This document shows, piece by piece, positions 51,423-60,519 of a stretch of DNA of 64,000 bases; positions within the stretch are counted from its first letter, which is position 1, and each line of letters starts with the position of its first letter. Both the position numbers and the translations under genes were made by a program. The notes beneath the pieces are model-generated. The model saw only the letters and a list, made by a program, of their open reading frames with translations. It searched no databases and was not told where the DNA came from. The DNA comes from Methylobacter sp. (lineage in GTDB: Bacteria > Pseudomonadota > Gammaproteobacteria > Methylococcales > Methylomonadaceae), in NCBI GenBank assembly GCA_030679035.1, contig JAUXTH010000149.1, positions 1 through 64,000 of the forward strand, written 5' to 3'.

Positions 51423-54344
51423 CTACCCCATGTATTCATGCCAAATCTGCTCGACTTGAGCGCTCATTTTGGCGACCTCGGCCTCAGCTATAACCGCCTT
51501 ATCCCCTTGTAAAACCTGTTTATGCCCGAAATCCCGATAGGTGCAGTAAGCGGCTTTAAGTAATTCCGCATCGGCTTGAGACATAAAGCCCTGCTGTTGT
51601 AAGCCTTCAAGCAGCCTGACATTATCGGTATAGGTCGTCAGCGCTACATTAAGAGCCGCCTGATCCAATATGCCAAATTGTACTATAAACTCAATATCAG
51701 CAATACCGCCTTTGCTTTGTTTTAGGTCAAACTTGTCCTTATCTTTGGTAGCCAGGGCTTCACGCATTTTCTCGCGCATCTCGCGGACTTCTTTTTTCAA
51801 GCTCTCGGTATCCCTGGGCAAGCTCAAAATCCGGCTGCGTATGGCTTCATACTGTACTTTCAACTGCGGATCGCCTGCGATGAACCGCCCCCTGACCAGC
51901 GCCTGCAGCTCCCAAGTCCAGGCTTCATTTTTCAGGTAATCTTCATAGGCGTTGATATGCGTGACCAGCAACCCGGAGTCGCCATTGGGGCGCAGACGCA
52001 TATCCACTTCGTAAAGCACGCCGGACAGCATCTTGGTATCGAGAATATGCCTGACTTTCAGTCCCAGACGGCCGTAAAACTGGGCGCAGGAAATCGGTTT
52101 GTCTCCGTCGGTCATCGCATTGCCGTCCTTGCAATCGTACAAAAATACCAGATCCAGGTCGGAACCGTACCCCAACTCGATACCGCCCAGTTTGCCGAAG
52201 CCGATCACCGCAAAGCCTATCGAGCTATTATCGGTATATCGCCAGGGATGGTGTGTATGCCGCAAGCCAGTTCCCGACTGGCTCGGCACCGGCGGCAAGC
52301 CATGCTTGTCTGTCAGCATACGCCACGCCCGTTCGACAACATGACTGACGATACTTTCGGCGATATAGGTCAGGTAATCGCTGACCACCATCAGCGGGAT
52401 TGCGCCCATAATGTCGGCGGCGGCCACTCTCAGCACATTCAGTTGCTTGAACTGGCGCAGTATGACCATCAATTGCTCAAGGTCCTGCACCTCAATTTGA
52501 GCCAGCAAAACCTTAAGCTGCTCGTCAAGATCGGCTTTTTTGAGCGGCTCGTAAAGGGAACGGGTATCGAGCAATTCGTCGAACAACACAGGATACTGCG
52601 ATAAATAATCGCAAATCCACGGACTGGCCGATGACAGCCTGATTAATTGCGACAAGGCGCCGGGATTTTCGGACAATAACGATAAATACACATTCCGGCC
52701 CGCGACCGCCTCAAACAAGCCGAGTATCCGCAGCAAGGTTTCATCCGGGTTAGCAACTTGCTGCATGGCCTCTATCAGCTGCGGCATTAACCGGTCAAGC
52801 ACACCCGCACCCTTGGTCGTCAGCCTTCTGACGGCGGCGGAATTTTTAAAATCTTTTATCGCGGCAAGGATTGCGCCGGTATCTTGTATGCCCCATTCTT
52901 TTAAATGATCCATCAACTCCGAGTCATCCGCCACGCAAGCCCAAACTATTCCGGTTCGTGGTGAGCCTGCCGAACCATCGTGTTTCGATAGCGAAAAAAC
53001 CTGGTCGAAGACTTCGTGTACCTGCGTCCTCACCTTGTCCAGATCCTGTTTAAAGCTAGTCCAATCGGAATAGTCCAGCGAATACGCCAATATCCGCTGT
53101 GCAGTCGGGTCTTTCGGCAAATCGTGGGTTTGCTGATCTTGATATTGCTGGATATGGTTTTCCACCCGGCGCAGGAAGCGATACGACTGCTTTAATTGCT
53201 CGGCATCTTTTTGCGCCAGCAATTCCCGCTCGCCCAGCAGTTGCAAAACATCCAGAATGGGGCGGGTTTGCAAGGCTTTGTCATTGCCGCCGCGTATCAA
53301 TTGAAACGCCTGACCAATAAATTCGATTTCGCGTATGCCGCCCGGCCCCAGCTTGATATTTTCCATGCGGTCTTTGCGCCGCAACTCCTGGGTAATTTGC
53401 GCCTTTAACGAGCGTAATTCTTCAAACGCGCCGTAATCGAGATAGCGCCGGTAGACAAATGGCCTGAACATAGCCATCAATTGCGCACCGACCTTAAAAT
53501 CGCCCGCAACCTGGCGCACCTTGATCATCGCATATCGCTCCCATTCCCTGGCCTGGGTCTGGTAATAGTTTTCCATGCCGTCAAAGGTCATGATGATCGG
53601 GCCGCTGTCGCCATACGGCCTTAAGCGTATGTCGGTGCGGAATACAAAACCGTCTACGGTAATCTCATCCAAGACTTTAATTAGATTACGGCACAGCTTG
53701 GTAAAAAACTCGCCGTAGCTGGTTTCCTTCCTATCCTGCAACACACCTTCTTCCGCATAGGCGAAAATCAGGTCGATGTCGGAAGAATAATTCAATTCAT
53801 AAGCGCCCAGTTTGCCCATGCCCAACACCACGATCTGCTGCGGGCTGCCGTCGGATAATAACGGCGTGCCGCGCAGTTCGCAGGCCTCCTGATAGAGAAA
53901 ATCCAATGCGTATTGGGTACAGGCATCGGCCAGATGCGATAAATCGGCCAGCGTTTCCGATAATTCGGCCCAACCGGCCAAATCCCGCCAAGCTATCCTG
54001 ATCATTTCCCTGCGCCGGAAGTCGCGCAGTTTCGTCATTAACTCGGATTGTGAGTCAACCGGCGTATGCGCTAATTTTTCGGCATAACTGTTCTCATTAT
54101 AAATAGCCGATAAATCGCCGGAGTTGACCAGATCGACCAGCAGCTCAGGCTTGCGTGTGCAGCTTTCGGCAATAAACAGGCTGGAACACCAGACCTTGGC
54201 GATCGATGCACTAACCTCAGGAGATTGGGAAATATTAAGCTCCACAAGCCGTTCATCCAGCTTAGTCAGCGAGGCGACCACCATTGCCCGTAACTCGTCA
54301 GGCAGCGCAGCAAATTCGGATTCGAGGTTTTTGATAAAAGACAT
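51423..54344 (-). CDS. glnE: Glutamine synthetase adenylyltransferase/deadenylase
   Basis: Bifunctional enzyme of 973 residues that adenylylates and deadenylylates glutamine synthetase in response to PII. Two nucleotidyltransferase domains are visible: the N-terminal deadenylase part (LGKLGAYELNYSSDIDLIFA) and the C-terminal adenylase part (GFGKLGGIELGYGSDLDLVF). LKLGPGGIREIEFIGQAFQL and KQSKGGIADIEFIVQFGIL are the paired helper motifs. Residues about 687-703 (from PSQSGTGLRH to HPWRYT), just before the second domain, are encoded by a dispersed palindromic repeat, in frame. Length is otherwise as in E. coli (946). ATG with TCCTCC-like complement GGAGG overlapping. Confidence 0.93.
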   Translation of the reverse strand: MSFIKNLESEFAALPDELRAMVVASLTKLDERLVELNISQSPEVSASIAKVWCSSLFIAESCTRKPELLVDLVNSGDLSAIYNENSYAEKLAHTPVDSQSELMTKLRDFRRREMIRIAWRDLAGWAELSETLADLSHLADACTQYALDFLYQEACELRGTPLLSDGSPQQIVVLGMGKLGAYELNYSSDIDLIFAYAEEGVLQDRKETSYGEFFTKLCRNLIKVLDEITVDGFVFRTDIRLRPYGDSGPIIMTFDGMENYYQTQAREWERYAMIKVRQVAGDFKVGAQLMAMFRPFVYRRYLDYGAFEELRSLKAQITQELRRKDRMENIKLGPGGIREIEFIGQAFQLIRGGNDKALQTRPILDVLQLLGERELLAQKDAEQLKQSYRFLRRVENHIQQYQDQQTHDLPKDPTAQRILAYSLDYSDWTSFKQDLDKVRTQVHEVFDQVFSLSKHDGSAGSPRTGIVWACVADDSELMDHLKEWGIQDTGAILAAIKDFKNSAAVRRLTTKGAGVLDRLMPQLIEAMQQVANPDETLLRILGLFEAVAGRNVYLSLLSENPGALSQLIRLSSASPWICDYLSQYPVLFDELLDTRSLYEPLKKADLDEQLKVLLAQIEVQDLEQLMVILRQFKQLNVLRVAAADIMGAIPLMVVSDYLTYIAESIVSHVVERAWRMLTDKHGLPPVPSQSGTGLRHTHHPWRYTDNSSIGFAVIGFGKLGGIELGYGSDLDLVFLYDCKDGNAMTDGDKPISCAQFYGRLGLKVRHILDTKMLSGVLYEVDMRLRPNGDSGLLVTHINAYEDYLKNEAWTWELQALVRGRFIAGDPQLKVQYEAIRSRILSLPRDTESLKKEVREMREKMREALATKDKDKFDLKQSKGGIADIEFIVQFGILDQAALNVALTTYTDNVRLLEGLQQQGFMSQADAELLKAAYCTYRDFGHKQVLQGDKAVIAEAEVAKMSAQVEQIWHEYMG
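52237..52285. repeat. Family-1 repeat inside glnE
   Basis: TATCGCCAGGGATGGTGTGT, then ATGCCGCAAGCCAGTTCCCG, then ACTGGCTCG. The core GCCAGT-TCCCG-ACTGGC is a perfect 6-bp hairpin. This is the fullest copy of the family; the gspL copy shares 33 of its first 35 bases. Confidence 0.8.
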
Positions 54345-54517
54345 GGAGGAAAGTCATCAATGAAAAGGATCATGATAACGAAAACAGGCGCGCAACGAAT
54401 AGCGCTATTTGAAAACATCTTGCGATGAATGATGAAGATGAGTAGAACGAGTCTTAATAAAATGATAAAGTTCGATTAACCGTATAATTTTACTTTAACC
54501 CTTTACGATTTAAACTT

Positions 54518-54982
54518 ATGAAAACGCACATATTTACCAAAAACTTCTTTTTTGCCGGCTTGACCGGCCTGCTTATCGCATTATCAGTTACCGGTTGTTC
54601 GGATGATGAACAAAAAACAGCGGCAGCAACCCAGGCACCCGCCCACGAAGTGCATAATCCGTTCGACCATTCCCACGATACCCCGGTAACCGACATACAA
54701 AAACACAAGTTCGAGCATGATTTTGCCGACCAGTGCGTAGACAGAGAATTGAAGAATTCGACCAATAAGGAATCCGATAAAGTGCGCTTCGCTACGCCTT
54801 GCATGTGCATAGCCAAATTTTTGATGAAGGATTTGACTGCTGATGAAGCTAAACTGTTTATCGGCGAGCATAAAAATGCCCAGTCGTTGGTTATCAAGTA
54901 TGAAGCCGCGGCTTATCATTGCCTGCAGGAGAACTCGCATCCTAAAGGGCCGGATTTTTCCAGGGCACCACAGGTTAATTGA
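54518..54982 (+). CDS. Small lipoprotein of unknown function
   Basis: Protein of 154 residues, family not recognised. The N-terminus ends in a lipobox (S-V-T-G-C, Cys 27). The mature part has a histidine/aspartate-rich start (HEVHNPFDHSHDTPVTD) and four cysteines (DQCVDRE, TPCMCIAKF, YHCLQEN), with a C-M-C pair that could bind a metal or form disulfides. A metal-related role is suggested by composition and by the nearby copper-type RiPP genes, but this is a guess. It is on the plus strand, divergent from glnE and convergent with the hvf genes. Confidence 0.55.
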   Translation: MKTHIFTKNFFFAGLTGLLIALSVTGCSDDEQKTAAATQAPAHEVHNPFDHSHDTPVTDIQKHKFEHDFADQCVDRELKNSTNKESDKVRFATPCMCIAKFLMKDLTADEAKLFIGEHKNAQSLVIKYEAAAYHCLQENSHPKGPDFSRAPQVN

Positions 54983-55059
54983 TCGGCTTGAGCCATTAGA
55001 CTTTATAGGATGGAGGGAGCCGGGCTTGCTGTTTATGCCCGGCATTCCCGACTACCTAG

Positions 55060-55821
55060 CTAACCACTCTCCACGTCCCAACAAGTAATAACCGTCTTCT
55101 CAGCCAATTCTTTTAGTATCTGCAAACCACCTGCGATAATCATTTCAGGATTGGGATGCTTCGATTCTTCGGCAACCTGCTTTAGGCAATCCGCTACCAA
55201 CACTTCTTCGTGCTCCTGAATGATTTCCAGCAACCGGTACGTGATCGGGGTGATTTCTATAAAATTAACCTCGTCGTCCGGATTGCGGTAAACAATCAGG
55301 AACGTGGCTAGTTCCGGCACCGCTTCAGGCAAAAAATCGGGCGATATTTTCTGGACGGGATATTGATAGGCTAGCGGCCAAGCTAAAGGCGACAAGCGGA
55401 TGTGCTGGTTTTGCAGGTTATCCAAATTAGGGGGATTGGCGGGCACGGTTTCCTTGGCGATGGACAAGGCCATTTCCACCCATTCGTAATGCACCAGCTC
55501 CAGCATAAACGGAAAATCGCCAGAACTGTCCCGCTCGTTTTGCAGATAATCCAAGAACTCTTCGGGGATTTGGGAAAAATGCGGCGTTCGGCTGGCATGC
55601 TTGACGAAAAAATCCTGTCCCAGCTCAAACCATTGCCGGTCATCCAATAGGGCCCGCAACACCGGAAAATTGGCTGACAGGAAGCTGTCGATATTGTTAA
55701 AAAACAGCTCCCGATACATCGCCATGCGCTGCGGCTTTACGTCGGCAGGCGGCGGATTGTTTTCGGGATCCCTGATATAGGCTGCAAACTCATGCTGCTT
55801 GGCTTTAAAGTCGACGCTCAT
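55060..55821 (-). CDS. hvfC: HvfC/BufC-like RiPP maturation partner (DUF2063)
   Basis: Protein of 253 residues of the DUF2063 family. MYRELFFNNIDSFLSANFPV, FFVKHASRTPHFSQIPEEFL and ELVHYEWVEMAL are typical. The family partners the DUF692 enzyme and delivers or recognises the precursor peptide. I chose ATG at 55821: TGAGG lies five bases upstream and the hvfB stop is just before, whereas the longer frame (to 55878) overlaps hvfB by 50 bp. No DoxX-type hvfD follows. Confidence 0.85.
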   Translation of the reverse strand: MSVDFKAKQHEFAAYIRDPENNPPPADVKPQRMAMYRELFFNNIDSFLSANFPVLRALLDDRQWFELGQDFFVKHASRTPHFSQIPEEFLDYLQNERDSSGDFPFMLELVHYEWVEMALSIAKETVPANPPNLDNLQNQHIRLSPLAWPLAYQYPVQKISPDFLPEAVPELATFLIVYRNPDDEVNFIEITPITYRLLEIIQEHEEVLVADCLKQVAEESKHPNPEMIIAGGLQILKELAEKTVITCWDVESG

Positions 55822-55828
55822 ACCGGCC

Positions 55829-56680
55829 TCAGGCTGATTGCTGGGCATGTTGAGCTCCCCAGGCATTTTGTATGGCACTGATGGTGCTCACTTCCTTGAT
55901 TAGTTCTTCGATAGGAGGGAGATTAAAATCCCGCTCCAACAGCGTCGGAAACACGCCGTAAAGCTCGTAAGCCTTGCCCAGCAATTTCCAGACAGGATCG
56001 ATCACGTCTGCGCCGTGGGTGTCGACCAGAAAATCTTCGGCCTCGACATAATGCCCTGCGATATGCGCGTAAGCGATACGGTGCGCGGGCATGGCCTTTA
56101 AAAACGCCTCGGCATCGTAACCATGGTTAACGCTGTTTACGTAAATATTGTTGATGTCGATCAGCACATCGCAGTCGGCTTCTTCGATAACCGCATTAAA
56201 AAAATCGATCTCGGCCATTTCCTGGCCGGGTGCAGCATAATAGGACACATTTTCGATGGCTATCTTTTGCTCCATAATATCCTGAACTCGCCTGATTCGC
56301 CCGGCAACGTGCGTCACCGCTTCCGAGGTGAAGGGGATCGGCATCAGGTCGTACAAATGCCCGTCCTTGCTGCAATAACTTAAATGTTCGCTGTAAAACT
56401 TGATTTGATGCTCGGCCATGAACTGTTTGACTTCACGGACGAAATCCTCATCCAGCGGGTCGGTGCTGCCTATCGACAGCGATAAGCCGTGGCAGATAAA
56501 ATCGAAGCGCTCGGTCATCGCGCGGAATTGTTTGCCGTATTTTCCGCCGATGGTGATCCAGTTTTCCGGCGCGACTTCGTAAAAGCCGACCTCTTCGGGA
56601 GGGGATTCAACAATCTGGCTTAACAAAGACCGCCTAAGACCTAAACCGGCGCCGTGAACGAGATTCTGGGTTGTGTCCAT
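55829..56680 (-). CDS. hvfB: HvfB/BufB-like MNIO RiPP enzyme (DUF692)
   Basis: Multinuclear non-heme iron-dependent oxidative enzyme of 283 residues. Metal-ligand regions are present: FICHGLSLSIGS, YSEHLSYC, KIAIENVSYYA, LIDINNIYVNSVNHG, AYAHIAGH and DTHGADV. These enzymes modify cysteines of the precursor peptide; for HvfA-type peptides the products are oxazolone/thioamide groups that bind copper. MbnB of methanobactin is a distant relative. It lies 75 bp after hvfA, and hvfC follows after 7 bp. Confidence 0.9.
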   Translation of the reverse strand: MDTTQNLVHGAGLGLRRSLLSQIVESPPEEVGFYEVAPENWITIGGKYGKQFRAMTERFDFICHGLSLSIGSTDPLDEDFVREVKQFMAEHQIKFYSEHLSYCSKDGHLYDLMPIPFTSEAVTHVAGRIRRVQDIMEQKIAIENVSYYAAPGQEMAEIDFFNAVIEEADCDVLIDINNIYVNSVNHGYDAEAFLKAMPAHRIAYAHIAGHYVEAEDFLVDTHGADVIDPVWKLLGKAYELYGVFPTLLERDFNLPPIEELIKEVSTISAIQNAWGAQHAQQSA

Positions 56681-56755
56681 AAGAACACCTTATCTGATTT
56701 GATGGGGAGGAGAGGGCATGATGACCATGCCCTCCCTGTACTAATACGCTTAGGT

Positions 56756-57157
56756 TTATTTGCCGGTTGCGTCTTTATTCATAGCGCCACATGAACCTTC
56801 TTTGCCTTTCATCATCGCGCCGCAAGCCGCTTCCATACCGGGCTTCATTTTGCCGCCTTGCATCATCGCGCCGCATTTGCTTTCGCCGCACTTGCCTTCG
56901 ACAGCAGGTTTCGCTGCATCAGTTTTTTTGTTGCCTGCACATGCGCCTTCCGCCGCCTTAGGTTTTTCCATGCCGCCCATTGCCGCGCCGCATGCCATTT
57001 CAGCTGCTTTGTCGGCAGCTGCAACTTGCATGTAACCGGCAGACATTTCAGTCATTCCGAAAGGATTGGCTTCGGCATTAACCGCAGTTGCAGCAAATGT
57101 AGACAGAAAAGCAGCGCCCATTGCCGCTGCTAAAGGTGTTTTATTAATTTTTTTCAT
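56756..57157 (-). CDS. hvfA: HvfA-like RiPP metallophore precursor (bufferin type)
   Basis: Precursor of 133 residues. Signal peptide to about residue 28 (T-A-V-N-A), then NPFGMTEMSAGYMQVA, the conserved recognition-type start of HvfA. Six cysteines follow: MACGAAMGG, EGACAGN, EGKCGESKCGAMM, AACGAMMKG and GSCGAMN. One EGKCG motif matches the site known to be modified in HvfA; the other cysteines lie in CGAM repeats rich in methionine, which is unusual. A periplasmic copper-binding role follows from the family and suits an organism with heavy copper needs. GGAGG lies 6 bp upstream of the ATG. It is the first gene of hvfABC. Confidence 0.82.
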   Translation of the reverse strand: MKKINKTPLAAAMGAAFLSTFAATAVNAEANPFGMTEMSAGYMQVAAADKAAEMACGAAMGGMEKPKAAEGACAGNKKTDAAKPAVEGKCGESKCGAMMQGGKMKPGMEAACGAMMKGKEGSCGAMNKDATGK

Positions 57158-57366
57158 TTTGCCTCCAGAGTGTTGATATAAATCATCGGGTTCAATCCGT
57201 TCCCGGCGGTTAATCCGAGAATTGAATCGACACGTAAAACGTATCGAATGCTACTCATCATATCAAAATCAACTGAATAAAGAATGAATATCTACATTAT
57301 AGAGTGGGCAGTAAAATGTGGAGAAGCAGCTGTAGATCACTCTAGCCACTCCCTGCTCCCAACCTA
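57158..57366. other. Promoter region of the hvf operon
   Basis: No gene seen. The upstream side of hvfA should hold its promoter; no operator could be recognised with confidence. Confidence 0.4.
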
Positions 57367-57999
57367 TCACTCGGTTTTGTCCTTGTACTCACACAAATCT
57401 GCAATTACACAGCTCTGACAGCGCGGTTTCCTGGCAATGCAGGTGTAACGACCATGCAGAATCAGTAAATGATGCGCATCTTTCTTGTGCTGTTTAGGCA
57501 CCCATTTATCCAGTTTTCGCTCAACCTCCAACACATTTTTACCGGACGCAATGCCGGTACGGTTGGCAACCCTGAAGATATGCGTATCCACCGCAATCGT
57601 ATGTTGCCCGAAAGCGGTGTTCAGTATGACATTGGCGGTTTTTCTGCCGACGCCTGCCAGCGCCTCCAGCTCTTCCCGCGTTTGCGGCACTTGGCCTTCA
57701 TGTTTATCCAGTAACTGTCTGCAAAGCGTGATGATATGGGCCGCCTTGCTGTTAAACAGTCCGATGGTCTTGATGTACTCTTTCAAGCCCGCCTCGCCCA
57801 ATGCCAGAATGTCACTGGGCGAGGCGGCAACCGGAAATAGTTTGGCAGTCGCTTTGTTGACGCCTTTATCGGTCGCCTGCGCGGATAAAACCACCGCAAT
57901 CAGTAATTCAAAAGCGCTGGTGTAATGCAGCTCCGTGGTCGGCTCGGGTATGGCCGCAGCCAGTCGATCGAAGATTTCCAGGCGTTTTTTCAGGTTCAT
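57367..57999 (-). CDS. nth: Endonuclease III
   Basis: DNA glycosylase/AP lyase of 210 residues, repairing oxidised pyrimidines. LEALAGVGRKTANVIL is the helix-hairpin-helix with the catalytic lysine, AVDTHIFRVANR carries the catalytic aspartate, and C-x6-C-x2-C-x5-C (CIARKPRCQSCVIADLC) binds the [4Fe-4S] cluster. Start at ATG 57999 gives the E. coli length (211); a longer frame to 58056 is less likely. Confidence 0.94.
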   Translation of the reverse strand: MNLKKRLEIFDRLAAAIPEPTTELHYTSAFELLIAVVLSAQATDKGVNKATAKLFPVAASPSDILALGEAGLKEYIKTIGLFNSKAAHIITLCRQLLDKHEGQVPQTREELEALAGVGRKTANVILNTAFGQHTIAVDTHIFRVANRTGIASGKNVLEVERKLDKWVPKQHKKDAHHLLILHGRYTCIARKPRCQSCVIADLCEYKDKTE

Positions 58000-58056
58000 G
58001 GTGATATTTGATTTTGGTATGACATCGTAAAGTGCTGAAGACAACTCATGCTGCAT

Positions 58057-58440
58057 TATGCTTAGGCAAAGCCTGCACTCCAGCTGTTAACAGTTTCCAC
58101 AGTTATCGAAGCATAGCATTTGATTCTGGGAATGCGCTGGTATTCGATCAAATAGACCGATGCCAAGGGAAGGGCAAGAAGACAAGGGGGACTCTGAAAC
58201 CACGGAACAACTCGTTCAGGAATTGAGGCCGTACCGGCAGCCTCTAAGGGCACCTCCGCAACGACAGATTGGGGGACAATACGCGCCGCTGTGTTTCGTT
58301 TGAATTAGCTGCCTATTTGATTAAGGCAGATTGATTTGCTGGGGGATACTTCAACATCATCCCGTTCGTGCTGAGCTTATAACAGCATTGCCCCCCCACA
58401 ACCTAACCCCTTTTGTTGCTCCAGCATCAGCGTAGCAACT
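58057..58440. other. Intergenic, nothing clear
   Basis: No gene, RNA or terminator recognised with confidence. A fragment of the GTTCGTGCTGAGC repeat is at 58364. Confidence 0.45.
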
Positions 58441-59220
58441 TTACTGAAGAACACCACGCATGCCGTAATACAAGCGGCCGTACATTTCGCGCCATGCCTG
58501 CTCCGTTTGCGCCAAAGCACCGGCGCAAGGCAGAAAGTCCATCACGCCCAACTCGCCACCAGCCGATACCTGAAAATCAACGGGGAATGGCGTCACGTCC
58601 AGTCCCGCATGCGCGAACAGATACTGCGCCCTCGACATATGGAACGCCGATGTCACCAAAAGAATATGCGGCCTTTCCCCTCGATCCGAGCCAACAGCAT
58701 GCCGCTGCTCCAGCAGTGCTGCGACAGCCTGAGCTTCCTCGTCGGTATTCATCACCGCGCCGGTTGTGACCATGCTATTCTCAGGAACACCCAAGGCCTT
58801 GGCGTAGCCGATTAATATTTCCCCCTCAGGCTTAGCCTTGGGTTCCCACGGCACCCATCCCCCCGTGAAAATCAGCAAGGGCGCCTTGCCCGCCTTGAAT
58901 AATTCCACACCGCCATAGAAACGGTCGGCGTCCGACCATTCGCTAACCTCAGCCGCACCGGGAGCGACATCCCTTCCCCCGCTCAACACCACAATAGCAT
59001 CGGCACGAGACGCAAGGGTTGCCTCACTTCGCTCAGTCCATCCTTCCACAGATCGAGCCATAAAGTGACTGACGAGCGGAGTACTGCTCAAGCACAACAC
59101 AGCAAGCCCAACCCAGATAAACGCCCGGCATCGCAGCATGAGCCCAGCGAACACCAGCAGCAGGGTTATGCCGAGAGGCAGCAAAAAAAACGGCAGAATT
59201 TTGTGAAAATAAATTTGCAT
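58441..59220 (-). CDS. YdcF/ElyC-like DUF218 membrane protein
   Basis: Protein of 259 residues with two N-terminal transmembrane helices (about 8-27 and 34-52) and a DUF218 domain: ADAIVVLSGGRDVA, LLIFTGGWVPWEP, EGEILIGYAKALGVPENSM and LVTSAFHMSRAQYLF. ElyC of this family is involved in undecaprenyl-phosphate/envelope metabolism. The neighbouring polysaccharide genes fit such a role. Start ATG at 59220, 8 bp after a small frame (59229-59351). Confidence 0.82.
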   Translation of the reverse strand: MQIYFHKILPFFLLPLGITLLLVFAGLMLRCRAFIWVGLAVLCLSSTPLVSHFMARSVEGWTERSEATLASRADAIVVLSGGRDVAPGAAEVSEWSDADRFYGGVELFKAGKAPLLIFTGGWVPWEPKAKPEGEILIGYAKALGVPENSMVTTGAVMNTDEEAQAVAALLEQRHAVGSDRGERPHILLVTSAFHMSRAQYLFAHAGLDVTPFPVDFQVSAGGELGVMDFLPCAGALAQTEQAWREMYGRLYYGMRGVLQ

Positions 59221-59228
59221 CGCTGTTC

Positions 59229-59351
59229 CTATCCTTTGGCAAACCGCACGATCTCACCCCGTACAAAAACCGGATTCCTCACGGCCTCGGCATACAGGCA
59301 CAGGTGGCGCGCCTTCCATGATCGGTAGATAAATCGACTAAACAGCTTCAT
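59229..59351 (-). CDS. Possible 40-residue small protein
   Basis: A frame of 40 codons between the WecA-like gene and the ydcF-like gene, starting ATG and ending 8 bp before the latter, with AGGA inside its stop region that could serve the next start. The sequence is basic and begins MKLFSRFIYRSWKARHLCLY. It has no recognised family; it could be a real small peptide that couples translation, or the remnant of a larger gene. Confidence 0.35.
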   Translation of the reverse strand: MKLFSRFIYRSWKARHLCLYAEAVRNPVFVRGEIVRFAKG

Positions 59352-59360
59352 ATTTTTATT

Positions 59361-60350
59361 TTAGACATCTCGACTGCCTTCTTGACTACGCGACCATTTG
59401 GAATCCACCAACCACATACCCAGCAAATATGCCAAGCTCCAACCCATGCAGACAGACAGCTGCATGCGGTCATCCTGCCCAATCGCCCAAGTGGCGCTGG
59501 CACCTGCCAGCGCCATCAGGGCGTACTCTGCCAGTGCGGTACGGCGGTGTCCCCAGCCCATCTTCACCAGGCGCTGATAGTAATGTTCGCAATGCGCCTG
59601 CCATACCTTCTCCCTGCGCAGCAAGCGTTTTACCAACGTGACGCTCGCATCCAGGATAAAAGGAGAAAAAACCAGCATCGGAAACCACAACGGCCAATGT
59701 CCGACGCTCCAGCCCAGCAGGCCCAACGCGGCAGCGAGAAATCCCAACGGAATGGAACCCGCATCCCCCATAAAAATCCGTGCGGGATGAAAATTGAACA
59801 AAAGAAACGCAACAGAGGCCGCCGACACACTCCAGCACAGCCCGGCAAACGCCATATCCCCTTGCGCCCACGCAGCCACTCCATAAAAACCAAAGCCGAA
59901 TAACGCCATGCCCCCGGCCAAACCGTCCGAGCCATCCATAAAATTATAGAGATTGGTCATCCAGACCATCGCCAGCACAGCCAGAGCAGCGCCAACAAAC
60001 CCTAAGCCGGGCAATACATAAACTGAAACAAACATTCCCGCAGCCACAAAATGGGCCAGAAACCGCCAAATGACTGACAGTCCGCGCACGTCATCCAAGA
60101 AAGACACTGCCGATAAGAAAAACACCATCAACATCATCACCCAGCCCCAGGATGACTGCGCGGCAAGCCACGCCGCCAACACCCCGGTTATCATGGCAAG
60201 CCCACCGGTACGTGGCCGCGGAAGGGTATGCAGTGATCGCTGATTAGGATGATCCAGCACTGCGCCCGCCATTGCACCCTTCAGCAACCAGCACAGCATT
60301 CCAAATACCACAAAAAAAGACACCATCGGTGCAATAAGGTAATACATCAT
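59361..60350 (-). CDS. WecA/MraY-type undecaprenyl-phosphate sugar-1-phosphate transferase
   Basis: Membrane enzyme of 329 residues with about ten transmembrane helices. FLDDVRGLS, TNLYNFMDGSDGLAGG and ARIFMGDAGSIPLGF are the catalytic and nucleotide-binding motifs of the family. It starts a lipid-linked repeat unit by moving a HexNAc-1-phosphate (GlcNAc, FucNAc or QuiNAc) onto undecaprenyl phosphate. WbpL-like O-antigen initiation is the best guess given the following FnlA-type genes. Confidence 0.87.
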   Translation of the reverse strand: MMYYLIAPMVSFFVVFGMLCWLLKGAMAGAVLDHPNQRSLHTLPRPRTGGLAMITGVLAAWLAAQSSWGWVMMLMVFFLSAVSFLDDVRGLSVIWRFLAHFVAAGMFVSVYVLPGLGFVGAALAVLAMVWMTNLYNFMDGSDGLAGGMALFGFGFYGVAAWAQGDMAFAGLCWSVSAASVAFLLFNFHPARIFMGDAGSIPLGFLAAALGLLGWSVGHWPLWFPMLVFSPFILDASVTLVKRLLRREKVWQAHCEHYYQRLVKMGWGHRRTALAEYALMALAGASATWAIGQDDRMQLSVCMGWSLAYLLGMWLVDSKWSRSQEGSRDV

Positions 60351-60519
60351 CAGTCAATTTTAATTTATAAGTTTCTTCGGACACCGGCATCCCTCAACAC
60401 CGATAACTGCAGCCATGAACATCCCAATTGTTAACATTGCCGCCTATTACTGCGAAGTCGTCACCGATGAGATACGTTCAGTACGACGAACACCCTCCAT
60501 GTAAAAGAACTATTCAAAT
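60351..60519. other. Short intergenic in the polysaccharide cluster
   Basis: No gene, terminator or repeat recognised. Confidence 0.4.
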
